A DNA stretch of 64,000 bases from Lycium barbarum (Eukaryota > Streptophyta > Magnoliopsida > Solanales > Solanaceae), in assembly GCF_019175385.1 (NCBI RefSeq), contig NC_083341.1:90112321-90176320 (forward strand). The letters run 5' to 3'. Under the pieces are notes generated by a model. It searched no databases and was not told where the DNA came from. It worked only from the letters and a program-made list of their open reading frames with translations. The stretch's first letter is position 1. Each line of letters opens with the position of its first letter. Shown here in pieces: positions 12,658 to 25,000 of this stretch. Both the position numbers and the translations under genes were made by a program.

Positions 12658-15223
12658 TGTCACGACCCGGTTAGGGGCCGTGACGGGTACCCGGGGCTAA
12701 CCGCCGAGCACCGCCCGTACTAGTACTCCTTAGGCTTATTTAACAATCATTTATCAGATTCATGCTCGATTTATAAGAAAACCTGTTTTCCTTTAGAAAA
12801 ATAATGTTTTTATACACATGATCCCTTAGGCTAGCAAAATAACATATATGTATATATTTACACAATGACCACGCCGTGAAACCACATGACCCACATTGAG
12901 TGTCTACGAGCCTCTATGAGATGACATCTACAATTGTACAGAAAAGAATCATCACAGGCACCTTCAGGACAATGGGGTGCTTTCAGTCAGCTAACAGCTT
13001 CTAAGAATCTGGAGCAAGATCTCCTCCTTGTCTACCTATGGGCATGATCACAGCGTCCAAAGAAAACGGGCGTCAGTACGAATATTGTACTGAGTATGTA
13101 AGGCAGGAATGAAATAAACATAATAGAGGGATGAGGAATCATGAGAGAAGGATATAACCTGAATGTATATCATGGACAACATACTCCCTACATATATCAC
13201 ATTTTACATAATCATAGTATACATGTTATCACATCCCATACATCATCACATACATCATCATACCGTAATCTGCATCGTTACCCGCGTCCGGGTAACCCTC
13301 ACATGCCCCCCACTAGTGGTGATCATGCCCGGACCTCTAGGCTCGGTGTAAACATAGCAGCCCGCATTAGCGGTGACATGCCCGGCCATATAGGCACGGT
13401 GGAATCATACGCAGCCCGCATTAGCGGTGACATGCCCGGCCATATAGTCACGGTGGAATCATATCGTCACAAAATCAATCAATACACATCACTATTATAC
13501 ATCTCATGCCATAGCATCATGTTATCATTTCTTGGTATTCCATGCATCCCATAGTCATATTACAAGTTAGCATTATTCATCATCTTATTGTCATAACATA
13601 CATTATCATTAAGAGCATACATTAGGCTTTAAGGCAACCACACTATGTCGAGGTGACGTAAGGTCATGAACCCACAATTGTATTATGGACATTTATTAGT
13701 ATCATGCCTCGCCTTGAAGGAAATAAAGCATAAGGCGAGTGTTAACAATAATAACATCATTAGCATTGTAGGAACATCGTGCCACAATTTCTTGAATCTA
13801 TATACTCTAGCTCATTGTCGTTATTATCATGCTTATAGGTGATTCGATATATAGAAGGACTCATAAGCTTCATCTTATAGCAGGATTATGGAAAACTTGA
13901 AGGATTCATGCCTTTTGAAAGAAGAGTTAATCCTCACATACCTTTCTCGTTTAAGAAATCTAGCGTTCGCTTATTCTCCTTCAATGTCACGTCTCTACCT
14001 TCAAAAGAGGATTCGTACTAACGTTAGTTAATCAACTATAAGAAAGCACTACTATTTCTAGAGACAATTGGGCAGCACTTCCTTTGTTTATAATACCTTT
14101 CCCATATTCCATATTAACTCCCAACACTCACAACAACAATTACAATATAGCAATCAACAATCATCATTCATGTACAATGACCATGATCCACCATTTCTCT
14201 TCATTTTTCCCACATTTATGGTTTTGGGTTCGCTATCGTATTTTATCATGTATCACACTTATCTCATGGTCTACATGTCATTTATAACGTATTCACACTC
14301 ACAACACACTAATATTAATGATTCAATTCAACTACCATTCACTCATGGCACTATTCACTCATTTAAGACCCATTTGCTATGCTTTTCTACAATTCGGGTA
14401 TCTTAACCTTCCAATACCTTAAAGAACATGAATTGGTCATGAAACTTACCTTGTATGATGGTTGAACAAGTCTTGACTGGAGTTTTTCCTCTAGCACCAA
14501 AACCCTATCTCCTCTCTTTTGGTTTTCTTTGAGGAAGATGAACTTTACTTGGGTTTCATACACTTTGATTCATGGATTATGTGTTGTTGATCTTAGTTTC
14601 CCTTTGATTTCTTTTGTAATTGAAGAGTAGGGAGGGTCCTAGATGTTTCTTGAGGTGTAGAGTGAGAGTGGAATGAAAAATGAAATGAAAAAGAGGTTTT
14701 TATACTCAAACTTAATTCTACCCGACCATATTATACGGACCAAACATACGGTTCGTACTATTTATACGAACCGTATGTGTGGCCGTATGTTTGGTGCAGT
14801 AGCTGGTGGCCTTCTTGGCCAATTATACGGTCAAACATACGGCCGGTACAATTTGTACAGTCCGTAGGTTGGGCCGTATAATGCCCAGTGATTTCGATTT
14901 CGTTCTCGTTGTCTCGTTTGATCCCCGATCCTTAAGGAACCTTCTTGGCACTTGTTTAACATCTCAATATCAATCTTAGGGACATTATTACACTTCTCTA
15001 AGACATCATTATGCCATCATGGACTTGTTACTCGAAATTCTTATCCGATACACAACGTATGATTCGCTTTCCTTAACAACTTTCTTTCCTTGCATTGTAT
15101 GCCTCTAAAATCTCGTTGAGGGTCATCTAATACTCTTTCTTACTCGTCAAAACATCGTATATGCTATGTCCTCTGCTAGCCTGTTCCCTGTACCTATACG
15201 GGGGATTTTTCCAAGGTGTAACA
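12658..15223 (-). mobile_element. Solo LTR E inside LTR F (target duplication TGAAG)
   Basis: It begins TGTCACGACC at 12658 and ends GGTGTAACA at 15223. TGAAG occurs at 12653-12657 and again at 15224-15228. It contains the stem-loop cassette (13036-13093), GCATTAGCGGTGACATGCCC repeats at about 13355-13460, the GGGCAGCACTTCC block near 14069, a CATACCTTT block near 13938 (minus AAAGGTATG) and palindromes built on ACGG/CCGT at 14725-14885. The reading frames here (for example 13141-13554) follow these repeats and are not genes. Confidence 0.9.
13036..13093 (-). promoter_or_regulatory. Stem-loop cassette in solo LTR E
   Basis: CTATG/CACAG (one mismatch), CGTCC/GGGCG (one G-T pair) and TCAGTAC/GTACTGA. 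Confidence 0.5.
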
Positions 15224-16109
15224 TGAAGATTCATCCAACAACATAAATAATTAAGAACAACAATAGAAGTCTAAAACCATAATAGAGAGTCATGCGGAAC
15301 ACAACAACTACCCAAGAAATCGGGTCTGAATAGAAAGTCAAAAATATACAAGTCTGTCTCATGATTTGAAATAAAGACAGTAGAATAGAAGAGTCTCTGG
15401 GCAGCAGATCAGAACATGGCTCACCCTAGAAACTCTAACTGACTGCCTCAGAAACTCACCCACGAGGGCCTAAAGTTGAATCTGAAAGAAACACTGCACT
15501 CAGAAAAGAATGCACCAAGACAACATCAGTGCAAACAACACGTACAAGTAGGCATCATAGGTTGACAACAATTAGCTAACTTATATAAAAGAAAGAAACT
15601 GAAAGATAGGCAGATAAGCAGTCAAATACACAGTCACTAAGCTTATCTATATAAGACTTACAGTAATGTGATCCACACTAGATCTCTGTAATCTTCAGTC
15701 ATTTCCTAGGTGGAAACCTCTAGTTCTCGAATCCATCAGGTGTCTAGATAAGTGACTAACAAGAACGCATCATCTTAAATGAATCAAAAACCAAGAAATC
15801 AAGGATGAAACACACCCTTCAATACAATAGATACGACAACCATAATCAGATATGTAAATGGATGTAATATGAATGCATGTACGATGAGCCAACTGTCTCA
15901 TATCGTACACATATGCTATGGACGGAAACCTCCACATCTCGATAGTCATGACTCATGAGGGACCCGCGAAGTCCATGTACCACTCTCAGGATCCCGACAA
16001 TTACCTCGGGCATCGAACACTCTCACGATCCTGACAAATACCTCGGGCATGGGACACTCTCAAGATTTTGGCAAAGACCTAGGGCATCGGGCACTATCAG
16101 GATCCCAAC
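15224..16109 (-). repeat. LTR F, second segment
   Basis: Noncoding continuation of LTR F after solo LTR E. The last 155 bases form a degenerate tandem repeat. It is broken at 16109/16110 by the outer element and resumes at 46041 with the duplicated CCAAC. Confidence 0.6.
15955..16109. repeat. Degenerate tandem repeat, unit about 45 bp
   Basis: Three to four imperfect units, each with a CTCGGGCATCG-like core, a CACTCTCA-like stretch and a GATCC(C/T)GACAAA-like stretch. The last unit is split by the outer element; its other half (AAAGACTTTGGGCATCGG) starts at 46046. Confidence 0.7.
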
Positions 16110-18870
16110 TTTCACGACCCAACCCCGTAGGCCATGACTAGTGCCCGAGTTGGACACTCATATTATCTGTTAACTATAATCATTTATAATCAGCATGTCA
16201 TGATCTCATTTGTATAAAACGGTAGAGTGTTATTTTAAAGCTGCCAAGTTTTGTATGTCTTAGGCACCTGTCTCCTTAGGAGTTGCACTTTTTAAACAAC
16301 AACATGTATATATTCCTACGCAAGCCGACAAGGCTGCCACGATATGAAAAATACCAAACATACATATATATGCAAGCCGACAAGGCTGCCATTACGAATG
16401 GGTACGCCCCAAACATAAGTCATAGTCGTAAAACACATCAACAACTACAAACAGACCCACACAGATGTCCACAGACCTCTAAGAGTAATGACTGTATCAT
16501 ATGGCAGGACAGGGCCCCGCCGTACCCAATTAAACACATATGAGTACAACATAAGGGAGTTATACCACAAGCTAGCTCCGGAACAAAGGAGCAGTCCAAA
16601 ATAGCTGAATAAGTGTCCTAGGCTGGCGGATCTCCGAAACGAGCGTCTGTACCTGCGGGCATGAACGCAGCCCCCCGAAGAAAAGGGGGTCAGTACGGAA
16701 TATGTACTGAGCATGTAAAGCTTGAAACATAGTAATAAACTTATATTGAGACGAGGTATATAGGATTCAATGCAACCACCAAAATTTCATAAAACTTGCC
16801 TTTGAACATATTTCATCTGTATCATTCTCATATCAATGTCATTATAGAGTTTCGTAATCAAAGCTGCATAGCATAATCATTCTGTATATAACATATATTA
16901 CGTGTCCCGGCCCTTTAATGAGGGACTCGGTAATTAAAATCATAGCATCATAACCATAAACATGTATCTGTCCCGGCCCTTTAATGAGGGACTCGGTAAT
17001 AAGGAATATATGCCCTCCAGGCCACCATCTCCATATCATCATATCATCATATCATCATCTTATCATCATATCATCTTGTCATCATATCATCATCATATCA
17101 TCATACCATCATATATATATATAACGTGTCCCGGCCCTTTAATGAGGGACTCGGTGAATAATATATTAAACATGCGCATGAAAACGTATCCTGGCCCGGG
17201 ACTCAGTGAAGGATATAGCGGTAGGCACGACAGAATAACAGGCAACCACATATATGCAATTTATCTTTTTGAGACTCAATGGATAAGCAACTAACCATCT
17301 CTAAAGTGTCAAAATAATATTCATATTCAGTTCAATTTTAAGTCTCACAACAAACTATTACATGGAACGTTTCAGATTTCATGTACGTATATCACTTTAA
17401 CATGGTGTAGCTTTTGAAAGTCAAGTATGTCTCTAGTTGTGCAATTTTTTAAGAATAGGAACTTTCATGCATTATTCATTAGTCACTCATATTGTAGGCA
17501 CACGACAATAGCCTTAATGAAATATAGAATCATAAGTCATGCATGGACCTAGAGAATAGAATTTACCCCAAGGTTCATATCGTTTCATACTTACGTCTAG
17601 GACATGCCAAAAGAAAGAAGGAATAGGCTTTACATACCTTTAGCGTTTAGTTGTATTCTAACTTGTACTTGCTGCCCAAAAACACTTATCCTATATCAAG
17701 ATATGAAGAGGTACAATTAGTCTCCAAGGGAATTCAATACGTATTTTGACGCTCACAATCCCTTTCTAACATTTAAAAGACGTTTCGTTCGCATTCAAAC
17801 CAACTAGCGCTACAAGCTAACATTGCCAATCGTTCTTTCATGTATCAATCCAAACTTGTTTAAACACTACTTAGCGAACATTGGCAGTCCATACATCATT
17901 CAAAACTGCCCCATACACACGGCTAAACAACACACATAACGTTTTCATTCTCGCTTAGCAATTTTCCAGTTTTAACTTGCAACAACAACAACACGTTTAA
18001 TGACATTACTTTCATGGTTCTTGGAACTGTTTTAGCATCATCTTCATTCTTACAACAGTCCACAATTCATTTCAGTTTTAACTTGAATCATTGCACTTTA
18101 CTTTCACTAAACGTTTGCAACAAGAATCAACATTCAACACACACAAATTAACTTCTAGTACCAAAACAGTCCACGGTTTTGGACTGCCTATACACTTCAA
18201 CATAATTCATTTCTTTAACACCTAAATTCACATATTCAACATGCATACAATACACCACAATGTTCATAACAACAACAATCCAAATGTGACACAAAACAGT
18301 CCCTAAATCCCCCCCAAAACAGTCAACTCAAACGGCTACAACACCACTTCAACAACTTCATGATTTTCATCCATTTATCCATACTACAACACATTCAATT
18401 CACTTCCAATCCATGTACAAGAAGATTAAGCATGACTTCATTAGAATCAAGGGCACACGACTCATTTTAATTTCAAGAAAATCGTCCAATATCCAACATG
18501 CAACATCACAACCAAACTTCTACAATCTTTGTTCATTTACCAATGTCGATACCTATTCAATTCATCAACAATACATGCAAAATGAAATCAATCATGACTT
18601 CACCACACTCACGGCTCACTCTCTACTTCAACCACAACAACAATCCAACAACAACATACATGAACTATACATTCAAATTATCATGCAACACAAGAACAAT
18701 AAGCATTCTTACCTTTCAATCTTGTTCTTCACCTTGGCTGAAACTTCAACTCTATTTAGGTGCTACACTTTCTTGTTTCTTTTCAACAACTACTACACCT
18801 TCTTATACACTAGATGAGGAGTAAAATTGGTGGAGAAAACTGGAATTTTTGAGCAATTTTTAAACCTCAC
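16110..18870 (-). repeat. LTR A (3' LTR of outer element), left segment
   Basis: Closely matches LTR B from 42882. It begins TTTCACGACCC where LTR B has TGTCACGACCC, so the terminal TG is mutated. It contains the stem-loop cassette (16653-16710), three CCCGGCCCTTTAATGAGGGA repeats at about 16907-17150, a TCATCA-rich simple repeat (17033-17112) and a CATACCTTT block near 17635. It is interrupted at CTCAC (18866-18870) by the inner tandem element. Confidence 0.9.
16653..16710 (-). promoter_or_regulatory. Three-stem-loop cassette in LTR A
   Basis: Arms CTGCG/CGCAG, CCCCC/GGGGG and TCAGTAC/GTACTGA on the plus strand. Confidence 0.6.
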
Positions 18871-21800
18871 TGTCACGACCCAACCCCGTGGGCCGCGACC
18901 AGTGCCCTAGCTGGGCACCTATACGTACCCGATACCCAAATTAGCATATTATCAGAATAATAATATAATAATAACATTAGTGGATGCTACAGAATTTAGC
19001 AGAAGAGTAGACTTGGCACACAGAAGCCGATAAGGCTGTCATATAACAAAACATCCCAAACATATGTACAGAACCCACACAGATGTATCCACAGACCTCT
19101 ACAGAACATATCGCAATCATAAGACGGGACAGGGCCCCGTCATACCCTGAACAAAGTACATATCCAGATAGCAGTAACACACTGTACCAAAAGATGGGCT
19201 CTGTAGAAGAGAGCGCCCCAAAATAGCAGAAATGGGATCCTAAACGTGCGGATCAGCAAACCTGTCGTCCGTACCTGCGCGGCATGAAAACGCAGCCCCC
19301 GAAAAAAGGGGGTCAGTACGAAATATGTACTGAATATGTAAAGTGGAATCACAGAAGTCAAATCATAATGATTACAGAAAATGGGTACAAAATCCAGAGT
19401 GTCAAACGCATATTTCCAAATCAGACAGAATGTGTACAGAAACATATGTCATATCATATCATATCCGGCCCTGCCACGGGACTCGGCAGACAGAATGTGG
19501 CCACCCTCCCGACGCTGGTGCCACTATACAGAGGAATCAGAAAAAGGGGCGTGGCCACGTATCATATAATGTCATATCAAAATGGCCATAACAGATCAGA
19601 TCAGAATAGGCGGACATGGCACATCATACACCACAGACCCATGTACGCGTATACCTGCCCCCTCACATCGGGACGCGGCGAACAATGCAGAGAATTACGC
19701 TTGACAACATATCCTGGCCCGGGCTCAGTGTGGGAAACATTGGGACATCCACGAATGGAGTAGTGAGAGACTAATGCAATTTAAAAATATCATAAATGGT
19801 TTCAAAGACTCGATGAAGCGTATCAAAGCCAAACAAATCCAATGGAGTCGGACGGAATCAGAACTAATACAATTTGGATATCATAATAATTTACAGGTAT
19901 ATAACCTTCCTGAAGTCATTCCGAGTGTCAAAATAATTTATAAGATTTAATAGAATATTTAAAATAATATTCTTTAAGCGATTAGTAAGGTAATCAAAAC
20001 ATTTCTTTCAAAAATCGCTTAAAAAGTAAGCTTTAGCATATTAGGGGCAAAACCGGAAATAGTGGGCCCGCCTCGGGACAAATAAGGCGGCGGGCTCAAA
20101 TTATGCCCTCTAAGCTTATGGTATCACCTAAAAAGGTTATACAGACATTCTATGACTTTCCAAGTAATTTGGAGCAAAGTTGCATAATTTCAAGAAATAG
20201 CGTATCAAAGATGGTTCAATTCTACTGAAGGAAAAACTGAAATTTTGTCTTGCGGATTCCGAGGGCCAAGAGGTCCTTCGAGGCCCGGATCCGACTCTAA
20301 CACACTAAGGGCATGCCAAGGGAAGAATTGGGTTTGCTTTACATACCTTTCACGCTCCTTAAGCCTTTCCAAACTCACTTCCCGTTTCGTCGAAAAACTG
20401 CAATTGGTCAAGTTTACCAATTGTGAGTTATTAATGCCATTATTACAACTTTAATCATATTTGGCTACCGAAATTTCGGCAGCACTTCCCCTATACATAT
20501 GGCACCCCGAGAATTCAACTCGGCTAGAAATCATCAACAACAACCCAAACGACGACATTAAGATCAACAAAGAACATTAAGAACACAAATATCCTTCAAC
20601 AAGACATTTTTCTCACAAGTTGACATAACCTTCATTTCAATCCAAACTTTCACTAATATCAATAATTTCACATTCATCAACAATCAAGATCATCACCATA
20701 TAGTTCTAGATACATTTCATATCGATTGCCTTAAGATATACACTTGATATACATAATATACAATTGTCCGCCAAAGTCTTAACTTATGCAAAACATCAAA
20801 TCTTTGGCATGCAATTCCATAACAAGTTTCCAACTTCCAAATTCATCAATGATTATCACCATTAACAACCAAACAACTTCATTTCCTTAATGTCGGAAAA
20901 TCATACTAAAACGACATAAGTTTCTACATTCCAATTCAATACAAACTTATATCATTCTAACTTCATTTCTATGCCAAGCATTACAACAACACTCCAATAC
21001 ACTAAACAAACTTAATCAATTCCACTCCATAGCCAACATACCACACGGCCATATGCTTATTTTTCCATATCAACTAAATTCATCCAACTTTCAATTCCCA
21101 CATGCATTTCATCACAATCATAACTAGAATATAACATAAATTCAATACAATTTGGCTATACAACATGCATATACACACGGCTACAAGCCATATACCAAAC
21201 CCACATTGCAAACTTCCATTTCTTCATACAATCAACACATTTCCATATACTACAACACAATCAAAACTTCACAACACAATAAAAAGGTAGAAATTCATAC
21301 CTTTTCTTCAAGTTTCCTTCACTTGGAGATGTAGTCACTTTGATGATTCTAATGCTCCCCACTCCAATCCAACTATACCAAGTTACAAAGGAACCTTGAC
21401 TTAGTAGGAAATCAACAAGAAATAAATTTTTGAAGCAAGATTTTTGGTACCTATTTTTTCCTAGCAAACCCGAAACCCCCTTCTTTCTCCTCTTCTATTT
21501 TTTTGTTCTTGGTTATCTCCTTTCATACTTATCATAGTCTTCAATTATATATGTATTGAAGTGCTTGGTCACATGACCAAGCACATGACCCATAAAATGG
21601 GCTTGGACCAAGCCAAAGTGGCCGGCCAAGCACCCCATTTTGGGCCTCACTTTGCTTCAATTATTTTTTGAGCCCAATACTTATGGATCACATTTTGTAA
21701 TTCCCGAAACTAATTTCCAAAATTCCAAAATTACCCTTAACCTTGTCCCACACTTTTATGACTCTATTCTTTCATGCATAACTCCTATGTTCAAAAAAAT

Positions 21801-21876
21801 ATCAAATTGATCTTATATCTCAAGAATCCAATGTAATTCAAGTCTTTCCAAACGTGTGAAAACACGGGTCATAACA
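18871..21876 (-). repeat. LTR 1 of the inner tandem (left)
   Basis: TGTCACGACC...GGTCATAACA, about 3.0 kb. Contains the stem-loop cassette (19275-19333), a TATA-like ATATGTATAG on the minus strand (20491-20500), the AAAG/GTATGT block (around 20341) and a perfect inverted repeat at 21561-21584 (two 11-base arms, 2-base loop). The small frames here (for example 19284-19763) recur in all three LTRs, cross the stem-loops and are not genes. Confidence 0.95.
19275..19333 (-). promoter_or_regulatory. Three-stem-loop cassette in LTR 1
   Basis: Plus-strand arms: CTGCG 19275-19279 with CGCAG 19291-19295; CCCCC 19296-19300 with GGGGG 19308-19312; TCAGTAC 19313-19319 with GTACTGA 19327-19333. On the RNA (minus) strand they occur in the opposite order. 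Confidence 0.6.
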
Positions 21877-21910
21877 TCCTCCCCCCCTTTAGAACATTCG
21901 TCCTCGAATG
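21877..21910 (-). promoter_or_regulatory. Polypurine tract and adjacent hairpin, inner copy 1
   Basis: 21877-21890 is AAAGGGGGGGAGGA on the minus strand, directly beside LTR 1. Next to it CATTCG (21895-21900), TCCT and CGAATG (21905-21910) form a six-pair hairpin. Confidence 0.8.
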
Positions 21911-22000
21911 TAAAATTAATCTTACAGGGTTGGAAAATACTTTGGGGGAGTTCATGCTTACAAACAACACATAGGACATACGATTGACATTGAAATGAAA

Positions 22001-25000
22001 TTAAGCAGATTTAAGGTTACCTGTGGGCATAGGGAACAATTGAGGATATTTCTTCTTCATTTCCTCTTCGGCCTCCCATGTCATTTCCTCCCTATTATCG
22101 TTCCGCCACAGTACCTTAACAGAGGCTACGTCTTTATTCCGGAGCCTTCTTACCTGACGATCCAAAATAGATACGGGCTGTTCCTCGTACGATAGTTCCT
22201 CCGTCACCTGAATATCATCCGCAGGGAAAATTCTGGAAGGGTCACCAATGCATCTGCGAAGCATAGAGACATGGAATACCGGATGTACCGCTTCCAAATC
22301 AGATGGCAAATCTAACTCATAGGCGACATTTCCAACGTTCCGAACAATCTGATAAGGCCCAATATAACGCGGACTGAGCTTACCCTTTCTGCCGAACCGC
22401 ATCACGCCTTTCATAGGTGATACCTTCAGAAATACCCAATCGCCTACCTAAAACTCCAACGGTTGACGCCGTTTATCCGCGTATGATTTCTGTCGACTCT
22501 GGGCTGCCAACAGTCGCTCTCGAATAGGTTTCACCTTGTCCACGGCCTGCTGGACCATATCTGGGCCAATCAACTCTGTCTCGCCAATATCAAACCAGCC
22601 GATCGGCAATCTGCACTTCCTGCCATATAAAGCCTCGTACGGAGCCATCTGGATGCTGGAATGGTAACTGTTATTATATGCAAACTCAATCAACGGCAGG
22701 TGATCATCCCAGCTGCCTCTGAAATCAATAACGCAGGCCCGCAACATATCCCCCAGCGTCTGTATAGTGCGCTCGGCCTGCCCGTCGCTCTGAGGATGAA
22801 ATGCGGTGCTCAGACTCACCTGAGTCCCTAGTCCCTCCTGAAAAGATCTCCAGAAATGCGCCGTAAACTGGGCGCCTCTGTCAGAAATAATAGATATAGG
22901 AACTCCGTGAAGCTTCACAATCTCCTTAATATAGAGCCTGGCATAATCCTCGGCGGAATAAGTAGCCCTGACGGGAAGAAAATGGGCTGATTTCGTCAGC
23001 CTATCAACAACGACCCAGATGGAATCATACTTCCGTGGAGTGCGAGGCAAACCTGTAATGAAGTCCATATTAATAACCTCCCACTTCCAAGTCGGGATTT
23101 CTATCTCCTGCAGCAGTCCACCTGGTTTCTGGTGCTCAATCTTGACCTGCTGATAATTAGGGCACTGGGCGACGAACTCTGCAACATCCCGCTTCATACC
23201 GTCCCACCAGTATAAGCATCGAAGATCATGGTACATCTTCGTAGACCCAGGATGGACCGAATAGCGAGCATAATGTGCCTCGCTCATAACCTGCTGCCGA
23301 AGGCCTGCAATATCAGGTACACACAACCTGCCTCTGTGTAACAAAGTATCGTCCGGTGAAAACTCGAACGGAGTCCTCTCCTTATCATAGGCTGTGTCCC
23401 TGTACCGAGCTAAGACAGGATCCTCATACTGACGCCGCTTAATATCGTCCCTGATGGATGACTCAGAAACCCCTCGAACAGAAATCTGGGTATCTCCAGA
23501 ATCGGCCAGACGAACCCCGAGACTAGCCAACTGCTGAATATCACGGGCTATCTCTCTCCTGTCTGGCTGTAAGTCGGCCAAACTGCCCATCGACTTCCGA
23601 CTGAGCGCATCTGCAACAACATTAGCCTTACCCGGATGATACAGAATATCCACGTCATAATCTTTCAGAAGCTCCAGCCACCTCCGCTGCCGCAAATTAA
23701 GCTCTCTCTGTCTGAAAATATACTAGAAACTCTTATGATCAGTATAGATATGCACATGAACGCCATATAAATAGTGTCTCCATATCTTCAGAGCATGAAT
23801 TACCGCTGCGAGCTCCAGATCGTGGGTAGGATAATTCTTTTCATGCTATTTGAGCTGCCGGGAAGCATACGCTATAACTCTGCCGTGCTGCATCAATACA
23901 CAGCCTAACCCCATACCAGAAGCGTCACAATAAATAACATACCCGTCCGGTCCCTCTGAAAGAGTTAGAAGTGGGGCTGAAGTCAGCTTCTCCTTCAGCA
24001 ACTGGAAGCTCCGTTCACAAGCGTCAGACCACTGGAACTTAGCTCCCTTCTGAGTCAGCCTTGTCAAAGGCGCTGAAATCGAAGAAACCTTCTCCACAAA
24101 TCTCCTATAATAACCTGCTAACCCCAGGAAACTGCGTACCTCTGTGGGCGTCGTAGGTCTGGGCCAATTCTTCACGGCCTCAATCTTCTGTGTGTCCACC
24201 CGGACACCATCAGCTGCAATAATATGCCCCAAGAAAGCCACTGAAGACAGCCAGAATTCACACTTAGAAAATTTGGCATATAATTTCTGATGCCGGAGTA
24301 CCCCTAATACCGATCTCAGATGATCTGCGTGCTCCGCCTCAGACCGAGAATAAACCAGGATATCACCAATGAATACAATTACAAACATATCCAAGAATGG
24401 CCTGAATACCCGGTTCATCAAATCCATGAATACTGCGGGAGCATTAGTAAGCCCAAAAGACATAACCCTGAACTCATAATGCCCATATCGGGTCCGGAAA
24501 GCTGTCTTAGGGATATCGTCCTCTCGTACTCGTACCTGGTGGTAGCTGGATCGAAGATCTATCTTCGAAAAACACTTAGCGCCCTGCAGCTGATCAAACA
24601 AATCATCAATCCTGGGGAGGGGGTATTTATTCTTTATAGTTACCTTATTCAGCTACCGATAATCAATACACATACGCAGCGACCCGTCTTTCTTATGCAC
24701 AAATAATACCGGGGCTCCCCAAGGCGAAGTACTGGGTCTGATGAAACCTTTATCCAACAAATCTTTCAGCTGCTCCTTCAACTCCTTTAATTCTGCAGGC
24801 GCCATTCTGTACGGAGGAATAGAGATAGGCTGAGTGTCTGGGAGTAAGTCAATAGAGAAGCCTATCTCTCGCTCTGGAGGAAGACCTGGAAGCTCGTCGG
24901 GGAAAACATCTGGAAACTCATTAACCACGGGGACTGACTGAAGTGTCGGCATCTCGGCGTCCAAGTCTTGCACACGAACTAGATGATAGATATAACCCTT

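Noticed and set aside
18413..18817. 134-codon plus-strand ORF, repeated at 45190-45594
   Set aside because: AC-rich low-complexity LTR sequence (many CAACAACA runs) present in both outer LTRs; composition alone explains the open frame.
19284..19763. 159-codon plus-strand ORF, repeated at 27485-27964 and partly at 35687-36167
   Set aside because: It lies inside the three inner LTRs, crosses the stem-loop cassette, and recurs only because the LTR recurs. No protein similarity is recognised.
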